From the NCBI RefSeq assembly GCF_032399705.1, contig NZ_CP135922.1:6510001-6574000 (forward strand): DNA of 64,000 nucleotides. Direction: 5' to 3'. Every line of letters begins with the position of its first letter. Positions within the stretch are counted from its first letter, which is position 1. The notes beneath the pieces were generated by a model. That model saw nothing but the letters and a program-made list of their open reading frames with translations. It did no database searches and was not told the DNA's origin. The DNA comes from Paenibacillus sp. BIC5C1 (GTDB taxonomy: Bacteria > Bacillota > Bacilli > Paenibacillales > Paenibacillaceae). Positions 54,592-62,197 of this stretch are shown one piece after another. Position numbers and translations under genes: made by a program.

Positions 54592-56229
54592 TTAATGCAC
54601 AATGATGCTTAACGCATTCAACAAATCGGCCTGCTTCACCGGCTTAGTCAGGACCGCATCGAAGACTTCCGCTTCATGTGGATCGATATGCATGCCATAC
54701 GGAATCAAAACGATGACCGGTGAATCTGTAACCAGGCGCTTCAGCTTGTGTACAAAATCCACAGCACCGCCCTCCAGCAGTCCCATATCCACAACGGCCA
54801 CATCAGGCGTAAAGCCCTTCTGAATCCAGTCGTACGCTTCGGTCGTAACCGAGGTCATATGCACATCCATCTCCCATCTGCGCATCAGGGAAGAAGCCCC
54901 TTGCAGAATGTCAGGGTCCTTGGCAAGCAACACCTTTTTGCCCTTCAGTCGATGCTGAATATTGGCAAGCTGAGGCAGTTCCCAATGTCTGCGGAGCGGC
55001 AGGCAGATCTCAAATTCTGTCTCCTTGTCTCCTATGCCATGCACCTGAATACGGCCGTTCATAAGGATGGCAAGGTTTTGGCTGACCGCCAAACCGAGAT
55101 TGGTTCCAACCAGCTTTTGTGTACTGATATTTCCGTCCAAATTGTCATATGATCTAAGCTTATTATCAGAAGACAACATGCGTCCAGTGTACTTAACGTA
55201 GAGTTGAAGTGTACCCGCTTCCTCTGCATCTCCACCAGCTACGGTTGCCGTAACCAATACGGAACCTGCCCGTGTTGAATCTAGGGCATATTGAATGACA
55301 TGGGACAATAGCTGCCCAATCTTGATTTCGTCCCCAACGAAAACCTGGGACACATTCAGATCAAGGTTCAGTCCCAGTTCAATGTTCTTGCTTAGCGCAA
55401 GTCCCGCGTAGAGATAAACGGTATTCTCAATCGTGGCCACCAGATCAAATGGATCATCGTGTACGACCGTTTTGCCTGCGTCATTGACGTTAAAACTCAT
55501 CATGTTATTCAACAGGGAGAGCAAAATGTTACCGCTGGTTTCAATCATATTCACATATTCTGTCTGCTCGTCCGACATATCCGGTGTACGCATCAGGTCA
55601 GTTAATCCCAGAATGCCGTTCAGGGGATTACGAATCTCGTGGCTCATCAGCGACAGCATCTGCGTCTTGGTCATCGCCTCAGACTCCGCACGTTCCTTCT
55701 CTGCCTGCAATTGCTCCTGTAATTGCTCCGAATCGCTCAGCTTCTGTTCCTGAACTTGAAGCGTATCTTCCAGATCCACCACATACCCGAGAAAAACGGC
55801 CATGGCTTGCAATGTTTTCATATCCGTTTCACTGATCACATAATCAGGATCATCCATCAGACAGATCGTACCGAACGTTTCCCCGGATCTCCGCATGATG
55901 GGAATCCCTACAAAGAAACGATTGCCCAGCCCGCTTGTTACGTCCATTGATCTCGTAAGAGGATGTTCACAAGTATCCGTGATAATCAGACTGCTGCCCT
56001 TATCTCTTAATACCAGGCTGCAATAAGAAGCTTCAAATGGAAGTTCACTACCTTTGGCGATCAACTCTTCTTCGCGGTTAAAAGCTTCCATAATAACATT
56101 GGTCACGCCATCATTCGTGGCAACGAAGATGGTGTTCACCTTTAATATTCCGCTTAATACGTCTACGATATGGGATGCGGCTTCCTGTATATTTTCATAG
56201 AAGCCCCTTGTAATACTTACCGTTCCCAT
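54592..56229 (-). CDS. GAF-hybrid sensor protein with degenerate kinase core
   Basis: 545-aa soluble protein: GAF domain (about 10-150), coiled coil (QEQKLSDSEQLQEQLQAEKERAESEA), HisKA with intact phospho-His in LMSHEIRNPLNGILG, an ATPase-like domain and a C-terminal receiver. The ATPase domain looks broken: the N-box reads IGQLLSHVIQYALDST without the usual Asn, the G1 box DxGxG is replaced by YTGRMLSS, and only G2 GTNLGLAVS remains. The receiver keeps Asp in VVDMGL and Lys in LTKPVK but has one acid in LLAKDPD. It may act as a phosphotransfer or scaffold protein rather than an autokinase. It is convergent with the LacI gene and has no operon partner. Confidence 0.8.
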   Translation of the reverse strand: MGTVSITRGFYENIQEAASHIVDVLSGILKVNTIFVATNDGVTNVIMEAFNREEELIAKGSELPFEASYCSLVLRDKGSSLIITDTCEHPLTRSMDVTSGLGNRFFVGIPIMRRSGETFGTICLMDDPDYVISETDMKTLQAMAVFLGYVVDLEDTLQVQEQKLSDSEQLQEQLQAEKERAESEAMTKTQMLSLMSHEIRNPLNGILGLTDLMRTPDMSDEQTEYVNMIETSGNILLSLLNNMMSFNVNDAGKTVVHDDPFDLVATIENTVYLYAGLALSKNIELGLNLDLNVSQVFVGDEIKIGQLLSHVIQYALDSTRAGSVLVTATVAGGDAEEAGTLQLYVKYTGRMLSSDNKLRSYDNLDGNISTQKLVGTNLGLAVSQNLAILMNGRIQVHGIGDKETEFEICLPLRRHWELPQLANIQHRLKGKKVLLAKDPDILQGASSLMRRWEMDVHMTSVTTEAYDWIQKGFTPDVAVVDMGLLEGGAVDFVHKLKRLVTDSPVIVLIPYGMHIDPHEAEVFDAVLTKPVKQADLLNALSIIVH

Positions 56230-56477
56230 GACTCACCCCTCTTGTCTTAGCTGCATTTCAAATCCGTATTCCACAGTATGATTCAAACGATTAACGAGGG
56301 TTCAAATGTTCCGAAACAGGCTGTCACAAACTATTCATATATGAAGTTTTTTATCCTTTTTTCAAGCATCGTCAACTGAACTTGCACGGTAAATAGAAAT
56401 TATACGCTTACCCTCCAGCTTTGAAAACCTTTATCATTCAGGGCTATAAATCATGGCCGTTGATCAACCTCTCACAT

Positions 56478-56493
56478 GTGATTCTTATCACAC
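56478..56493 (+). promoter_or_regulatory. Fnr-type site upstream of nrdDG
   Basis: TGTGATTCTTATCACA is a perfect TGTGA-N6-TCACA Fnr/CRP palindrome. Its centre is 41.5 bases upstream of the start expected from the TATAAA -10 at 56515-56520, an activator position. It fits anaerobic induction of an oxygen-sensitive enzyme. Confidence 0.75.
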
Positions 56494-56499
56494 CCAAAT

Positions 56500-56546
56500 A
56501 ACAATATACAGTGTATAAATGGATAAAGAAACTCTACATGTAGTGT
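56500..56546 (+). promoter_or_regulatory. Tandem NrdR boxes at the nrdDG promoter
   Basis: Two 16-base elements, TAACAATATACAGTGT (56500-56515) and ACTCTACATGTAGTGT (56531-56546), each match the NrdR consensus acaCwAtATaTwGtgt at 13 of 16 positions. They are 15 bases apart (31 start to start, three turns), the spacing known for NrdR. They flank the -10, so NrdR would block transcription when dATP is high. Confidence 0.75.
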
Positions 56547-56603
56547 TCAATGAATGGACATTATCCCATACATTTTCAATTTCATTATTTAGGAGGAACT
56601 GAT

Positions 56604-58565
56604 ATGAACATGCTTGAGTATGCCTCTCCACCGGCATCCGATCTGCTATCTGACCTGGGAAGACGAATTATAGGTGCTGAAGACGCCGATACGCTGAGGG
56701 AGAATGCCAATCTGAACGGAGACTCATTCAGCGGCAAGATGAGCAGGCTCGGTTCGGAGACCGCCAAGTGGCATGCTCTGCGTCATGTGCTGCCTAAGGA
56801 GCTCGCGCTAGCTGTGGAGAACGGCGATCTGTATGTACACGATCTGGATCAGTATGCACTTGGAACGACAAACTGTATCTTTATTCCGTTTGATCGACTG
56901 CTGTCCTCCGGATTCAATACCGGCAATGGTTCGGTTCGTACACCACAGACGATCATGTCTGCCATGGCACTGGTGGCCATTATTTTTCAATCCCAGCAAA
57001 ACAGTCAGTACGGTGGTGTATCCGCCAATAAAATCGACTGGGATCTCGCCCCTTATGTGAAGCGTTCGTTCCGTAAGCATTACCGGAAGGGACAACGGCT
57101 GTTTGGGGAAATCACCTCAATTGAGGATGAGCAACTGCATTTGGATAGCGATGAAGCAAAGGAGAAGTGTCCTCGAGCCTTTGCCTTTGCCTGTGAAGAA
57201 ACGGAACTGGAGACCGGGCAGGCTGCGGAGTCCCTGATCCATAACCTGAACACCATGAGCAGCCGTGCCGGAGGGCAGATTCCGTTCACATCGCTGAACT
57301 ACGGGCTGTGTACTTCAGCCGAAGGTCGACTCGTGTCCCGATCGTTGCTGGAAGCGACCATTCGTGGACTCGGTAACGGAGAAACGCCCGTGTTCCCACA
57401 ACATATATTCCAGTGCAAGCAAGGAATTAACCAATCTGAGGGGAATCCGAATTACGATCTGTTCCGGCTTGCTGTGACCTGCTCCTCACGGCGCATGTAT
57501 CCGAATTTTGTCAATGTGGATGCTTCCTTCAACCTGCCCTATTATCAACCGGAAGATCCCGACACGATCATTGCGACGATGGGATGCCGTACACGCACAC
57601 TGGCTGATCGCTTCGGACGCAATCGTCAGAGCGGCAAAGGTAACCTTTCCTTTAATACCATCAATCTGGTCAAGCTCGGCATTCGATATGGGATCTGCCA
57701 GGGTACAAGAGCCATCGCTGACCGTGCTGGCTTCTATACGGCGTTGGAATCCGTCATGCACAATGCTACAGATGGACTGCTGCATCGGTATCGAATTCAG
57801 ACGAATCAGCCTGCCAAAGCATCGGACTTCATGATGCGGGAAGGAGTATGGGAAGGCGGTGAACGATTGGCTCCAAATGAACCAGTGGCTTTCCTGTTAA
57901 AACATGGTACGTTATCCCTTGGTTTTATCGGACTTGCTGAATGTATGACTGCTCTATATGGCCGTCACCATGGACAAGACCTGCATGTACATCGAGAGGC
58001 CTTGAATATCATTCGTACGATGAGAGATTTCTGTGACCGGATGAGTGAGCAGCATAATCTGAATATCACCTTGTTCGCTACGCCCGCTGAGGGCCTATCC
58101 GGCAAATTCACCAAGATTGATCGTGAGCGATACGGCAGTATCGCGGGCGTCAATGACCGGGAATACTACACTAATTCATTTCACATTCCGGTCTATTATA
58201 ATCTTCCTGCCTATCGCAAGATTGAATTGGAAGCTCCCTTCCACTCATTATGTAATGCCGGAGCGATCTCTTATGTCGAACTCGACGGGAATGTAAGGGC
58301 CAATACCGCCGCTTTCCAACGAATCGTTCAATACGCGCTGGCCCAGGACATCGGGTATTTCTCCATTAATCATCCGATTGACCGTTGTCCGTCCTGTGGT
58401 TATGAGGGCGTCATTGGAGATGTATGCCCCGGATGTGAGGCTCATGAAAACCATGTGCATTTCCAGCGGCTGCGCCGGGTTACGGGGTATCTGACCGGTG
58501 ACTATAAAGTGCGGTTCAATGGCGCGAAGCAGGCCGAAGTGAGAGACCGGGTGAAACACCGGTGA
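56604..58565 (+). CDS. nrdD: Anaerobic ribonucleoside-triphosphate reductase, no ATP-cone
   Basis: 653-aa class III ribonucleotide reductase, an oxygen-sensitive glycyl-radical enzyme making dNTPs anaerobically. Seen: NANLNGDSFSGKMSRLGSE start of the barrel, substrate-site segments YVHDLDQYALGTTNC and SSRAGGQIPFTSLNYG, a C-terminal zinc site CPSC..CPGC, and the glycyl-radical end RRVTGYLTGDYKVRFNG. The N-terminal ATP-cone present in many NrdD proteins is missing, so overall dATP shut-off by that domain is not possible. The start is the ATG with AGGAGG seven bases upstream; an in-frame ATG 18 codons earlier lies right after an NrdR box. The gene overlaps nrdG. Confidence 0.92.
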   Translation: MNMLEYASPPASDLLSDLGRRIIGAEDADTLRENANLNGDSFSGKMSRLGSETAKWHALRHVLPKELALAVENGDLYVHDLDQYALGTTNCIFIPFDRLLSSGFNTGNGSVRTPQTIMSAMALVAIIFQSQQNSQYGGVSANKIDWDLAPYVKRSFRKHYRKGQRLFGEITSIEDEQLHLDSDEAKEKCPRAFAFACEETELETGQAAESLIHNLNTMSSRAGGQIPFTSLNYGLCTSAEGRLVSRSLLEATIRGLGNGETPVFPQHIFQCKQGINQSEGNPNYDLFRLAVTCSSRRMYPNFVNVDASFNLPYYQPEDPDTIIATMGCRTRTLADRFGRNRQSGKGNLSFNTINLVKLGIRYGICQGTRAIADRAGFYTALESVMHNATDGLLHRYRIQTNQPAKASDFMMREGVWEGGERLAPNEPVAFLLKHGTLSLGFIGLAECMTALYGRHHGQDLHVHREALNIIRTMRDFCDRMSEQHNLNITLFATPAEGLSGKFTKIDRERYGSIAGVNDREYYTNSFHIPVYYNLPAYRKIELEAPFHSLCNAGAISYVELDGNVRANTAAFQRIVQYALAQDIGYFSINHPIDRCPSCGYEGVIGDVCPGCEAHENHVHFQRLRRVTGYLTGDYKVRFNGAKQAEVRDRVKHR

Positions 58566-59071
58566 ATCTGTATGGTTACATCCCGGAATCAGTGAATGAG
58601 GGGCCAGGCCTGCGTGCTGTGTTGTTCATCAGTGGATGCCGTCACGCTTGTCCGGGCTGCTTTAGCCCCGGCTCATGGAGCTTCCGTGCAGGCGAACCAT
58701 TTACGATAGAGCGGCGGCAGCAGATTCTGCATGAAGTGACCTCGCATCCCTTGCTGGAAGGGGTTACTTTATGCGGAGGTGATCCTTTTTTCTCTGCCGC
58801 AGAATGCGCATCCTGGGTTCGGCAGCTTCGGGCTGCTCGACCTGATCTGACCTTGTGGGCCTACACGGGGTTTGTGTATGAAGAATTGATTACAGACCCG
58901 TCACGGGCGGAGTTATCCCAGCTATGCGACGTCATTATTGATGGTCCTTATATCGCAGCTGAGCGTGACGTGTCACTTCCTTTTCGCGGCAGTCGTAATC
59001 AGCGCATCATCGATGTGGGTGCAACCATGGCTAGCCAGACAATCGTTACCATGCAGTTAGATGCATGGTAA
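58562..59071 (+). CDS. nrdG: Anaerobic ribonucleotide reductase activase
   Basis: 169-aa radical-SAM enzyme that generates the glycyl radical on NrdD. The [4Fe-4S]/SAM motif C-x3-C-x2-C is CRHACPGC (Cys26, 30, 33), and LCGGDPFF supplies the Gly-rich SAM contact. The start is GTG overlapping the nrdD stop (GTGA), giving 1:1 coupled translation. The last ~10 codons coincide with the left arm and right arm of the transcription terminator, so the protein tail is set partly by RNA structure. Confidence 0.93.
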   Translation: MNLYGYIPESVNEGPGLRAVLFISGCRHACPGCFSPGSWSFRAGEPFTIERRQQILHEVTSHPLLEGVTLCGGDPFFSAAECASWVRQLRAARPDLTLWAYTGFVYEELITDPSRAELSQLCDVIIDGPYIAAERDVSLPFRGSRNQRIIDVGATMASQTIVTMQLDAW

Positions 59072-59083
59072 CGATTTTTTTAT
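59041..59083 (+). terminator. Terminator overlapping the 3' end of nrdG
   Basis: Perfect 15-bp stem AATCGTTACCATGCA / TGCATGGTAACGATT with a 6-base loop, followed by T7. The nrdG stop codon lies in the right arm. Confidence 0.95.
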
Positions 59084-59341
59084 TAGAGGGGAATCAGGCA
59101 CAGCATGGGCGATGATTTAGTTCATTTTAAGGAGTCAAACCTGTCAGTATACCAAGGTTTCATAGCAGTCAATTTTATTTCCGATCGGATTAATGATATA
59201 TGTTGCAAGCCCGTAGGTTATCGTCTATGATTGGTAGCATACGAGCAAGTATACAAAGATTGCATCATTATACAATCTATCATTCTATGCTTGGTCACCA
59301 ATTTCATAGCCGGAGATGTGTACGCACATTTCTGCACACGG

Positions 59342-59517
59342 AAACAGGTGCCGACCGCGCGACATGCGTGGTCAGGCTTAAAAGGGAAGCACGGTGTAAA
59401 TCCGTCGCGGTCCCGCCACTGTAAACGGGGAGTCTGTACATAAACAATCCACTGGTATATCCACCGGGAAGGACATGTACAAGACCATGATCCGCAAGCC
59501 AGGAGACCTGCCTGTTT
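59342..59517 (+). promoter_or_regulatory. Cobalamin riboswitch aptamer ahead of metE
   Basis: Clear AdoCbl/B12-class aptamer: closing stem AAACAGG (59342-59348) with CCTGTTT (59511-59517); core AAAAGGGAAGC (59389-59399) and GGTGTAAATCC; the CCCGCCACTGTAAACGGGGA region; and the B12 box GCCAGGAGACCTGCC (59498-59512). In the presence of cobalamin it should switch off metE, since the B12-dependent MetH can then be used. Confidence 0.95.
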
Positions 59518-59641
59518 CGACAGCATCGCATGACCTACGGAAGATAGGGAGGTGTTAGAGCAGCCGCTACAACTACATATAGCAGGTGTTCTTTCCCATT
59601 CTATCTCTGTGCACAGTCGTCATTCATGATGCCTGTTTCTC

Positions 59642-59677
59642 GGGGTATGGAATCGGAAGGAATGCCTTTTTTTGACG
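59642..59677 (+). terminator. Candidate riboswitch terminator ahead of metE
   Basis: A weak hairpin (GGGGTAT against ATGCCTT with wobble pairs) runs into T7 about 70 bases before the metE start. It is the likely off-state terminator of the expression platform; the stem is poor, so a larger alternative fold may be used. Confidence 0.45.
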
Positions 59678-59749
59678 CTTTCAAAAGAAACACACCACAA
59701 TAGCTTCAACTTGATGAGTGCACTTATTATAAATGAGGAGGAATTTTAC

Positions 59750-62095
59750 ATGTCGCAATCACAGCAACAGCAACAAGTACTGACAGGCAACCTCGGTTAC
59801 CCCCGCATCGGTGCGGGACGCGAATGGAAAAAAGCACTGGAGTCCTTCTGGGCTGGCCGAATCGATGAATCCACGCTTCATCAGGAGCTGACCACGCTTC
59901 GGTTGCAAGATCTGAAGAAACAACAGGCACAACAGCTCGATCTGATTCCTGTGGGCGACTTCTCCTACTATGATCATATTCTTGACGTATCCGCGATGTT
60001 TGGCGTCGTTCCTGAGCGTTTTAACCATTCAGGCGGACCAGTATCCATTTCTACCTACTTCGCCATGGCCCGGGGTAACGATCAGGCAACAGCCTGTGAG
60101 ATGACCAAATGGCTTAACACCAACTATCACTACATCGTACCTGAGATTCATAATGATACTGCATTTGCATTGCTTGAAAATAAACCCCTTGCCGCCTATC
60201 GCGAAGCGAAGCAGGAGCTTGGGCTGGAAGGTAAACCGGTCGTCGTCGGTCCGTACTCGTATGTACGATTCGCCAAAGGCTATGACGAAGAGCGCTTCGC
60301 AGAAATCGTCACACGCCTCGTTCCAGTATATAGCCAGCTTCTGTCTGAGCTTCAAGCAGAAGGTGTACAGTGGGTACAGATCGACGAGCCTGCTCTGACG
60401 CTGGCTGTCTCTTCCGAAGATGAAGCCTTGCTGCAACAGGTGTATGCTGCCTTGGCACAAGCTGCACCGGAATTGAAGCTGCTGCTTCAAACGTACTTCG
60501 AATCGGTGGAAGCTTATCCGGTCGTGACATCACTGCCTGTTGCCGGAATCGGCCTGGACCTGATCCACGGCTATGAAGGCAACCTGGCCAGCCTGCGGGA
60601 GCATGGCTTCCCGCAGGATAAATGGTTGGGCGCCGGTGTCATCGACGGGCGCAACATCTGGCGCGCCGATCTCGCAGAGACGGCGAAGCTGCTGGAGCAG
60701 GTGGCTGAATTCGCAGCCGAAGGCAAGCTGATCATTCAGCCTTCCTGCAGCCTGTTGCATGTACCGGTGACTGCCGCTCAGGAGAGCGCGCTTGATCCAG
60801 TGCTGCGCAATGCCCTGGCCTTTGCCGACGAGAAGCTGGAGGAAATTGCGACGCTCGGCACGTTGTTGTCCGGCGGTGCGAAGCAGGCGGACCAGGAAGC
60901 GGCTTTGGCTGAAGCCAGCCGCCGCGCCCAGGCAAGCACCGAAGCGGTGCGCCTGCTGAGCGAGTCCGAATCACGGACACGCCTGAGTGGTGCGCCTGCA
61001 GGGGTACATGCTGATGAGCAGCTGCTTCGCAACGCATCATTCCAGGAGCGACGCGAATTGCAGCAGCAAAAATGGTCGCTCCCGCTGCTGCCAACAACTA
61101 CCATTGGCAGCTTCCCGCAAACGGCGGACGTGCGCAAAGCACGTGCACTCTTCCGTAAAGGGGAATGGAATGCGGAGCAATATGACGCTTATGTGCGTGA
61201 ACAGATCCAGGAGTGGATTACCATCCAGGAGGAAATTGGTCTGGATGTGCTGGTACACGGTGAGTTTGAACGTACCGATATGGTCGAGTTTTTCGGTGAA
61301 AAGCTGACCGGATTCGCCTTCACCAAAAACGGCTGGGTACAATCCTACGGCTCACGATGCGTGAAGCCACCTGTAATCTACGGAGATGTGCTGTTCAATG
61401 AACCGATGACGGTAAAAGAAACGGCATATGCCCAGACACTGACCAGCAAACCGGTGAAAGGCATGCTCACAGGTCCGGTAACAATCCTGAACTGGTCCTT
61501 TGTCCGCTCGGATATTCCACGCAGTGAAGTATCCTACCAGATTGCTCGCGCCATTCGCGACGAGGTTGAAGCCCTGGAGCAAGCAGGCATTGAGATGATT
61601 CAGGTCGATGAGCCAGCTCTGCGTGAAGGACTTCCACTCAAACGAAGCAAGTGGGATGAGTACCTGCAATGGGCCGTGGAATCCTTCCGTTTGGCTACTG
61701 CAACCGTAAAACCAACAACACAGGTGCATACCCACATGTGCTACTGCGAGTTCGATGATATTATTGAAGCCATCAGCGATCTGGATGCAGATGTGATCTC
61801 GATCGAGACATCCCGCAGCCATGGGGAACTGGTAGGCAGCTTCGAGCAGAATACGTATGACAAAGGCATCGGACTCGGTGTATACGATATCCACAGTCCT
61901 CGTGTTCCAGGCAAGGACGAGATGTTGAATATGATTGAGCGTGCACTTCAAGTGCTGCCAGCAGATCTGTTCTGGGTAAACCCTGACTGCGGGCTGAAAA
62001 CACGTGGTAAAGCTGAAGTCGTAGATGCATTGAGCATCATGGTGGATGCTGCTCGTACGGCAAGAGAACGGGTAACCGCTGATTCCTCAATCTAA
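59750..62095 (+). CDS. metE: Cobalamin-independent methionine synthase
   Basis: 781-aa zinc enzyme transferring methyl from 5-methyltetrahydrofolate (polyglutamate) to homocysteine. Two homologous barrels: N-terminal NLGYPRIGAGREWKKALE and C-terminal TTIGSFPQTADVRKAR, with active-site zinc ligands in HTHMCYCEF and NPDCGLKTRG and the homocysteine region VDEPALREG. The first residues are Gln-rich (SQSQQQQQQV). The ATG has GAGGAGG upstream; an earlier in-frame start falls in the riboswitch terminator. It is monocistronic and controlled by the cobalamin riboswitch, which implies the organism also has MetH and B12 uptake or synthesis. A stretch around residues 360-440 is unusually Ala-rich. Confidence 0.96.
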   Translation: MSQSQQQQQVLTGNLGYPRIGAGREWKKALESFWAGRIDESTLHQELTTLRLQDLKKQQAQQLDLIPVGDFSYYDHILDVSAMFGVVPERFNHSGGPVSISTYFAMARGNDQATACEMTKWLNTNYHYIVPEIHNDTAFALLENKPLAAYREAKQELGLEGKPVVVGPYSYVRFAKGYDEERFAEIVTRLVPVYSQLLSELQAEGVQWVQIDEPALTLAVSSEDEALLQQVYAALAQAAPELKLLLQTYFESVEAYPVVTSLPVAGIGLDLIHGYEGNLASLREHGFPQDKWLGAGVIDGRNIWRADLAETAKLLEQVAEFAAEGKLIIQPSCSLLHVPVTAAQESALDPVLRNALAFADEKLEEIATLGTLLSGGAKQADQEAALAEASRRAQASTEAVRLLSESESRTRLSGAPAGVHADEQLLRNASFQERRELQQQKWSLPLLPTTTIGSFPQTADVRKARALFRKGEWNAEQYDAYVREQIQEWITIQEEIGLDVLVHGEFERTDMVEFFGEKLTGFAFTKNGWVQSYGSRCVKPPVIYGDVLFNEPMTVKETAYAQTLTSKPVKGMLTGPVTILNWSFVRSDIPRSEVSYQIARAIRDEVEALEQAGIEMIQVDEPALREGLPLKRSKWDEYLQWAVESFRLATATVKPTTQVHTHMCYCEFDDIIEAISDLDADVISIETSRSHGELVGSFEQNTYDKGIGLGVYDIHSPRVPGKDEMLNMIERALQVLPADLFWVNPDCGLKTRGKAEVVDALSIMVDAARTARERVTADSSI

Positions 62096-62116
62096 ACGAA
62101 GCTTGTGAATGCAAAC

Positions 62117-62146
62117 AAAAGCCTCCGAAATTCTTCGGAGGCTTTT
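62117..62146. terminator. Bidirectional terminator between metE and the GH3 gene
   Basis: Perfect 13-bp stem AAAAGCCTCCGAA / TTCGGAGGCTTTT with a 4-base loop; T-rich on both strands, shared by two convergent genes. Confidence 0.92.
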
Positions 62147-62197
62147 GTCATTTACCATCATCCTATTTGTTTATCTCGCAAGGTCTTTTTATCCGGC

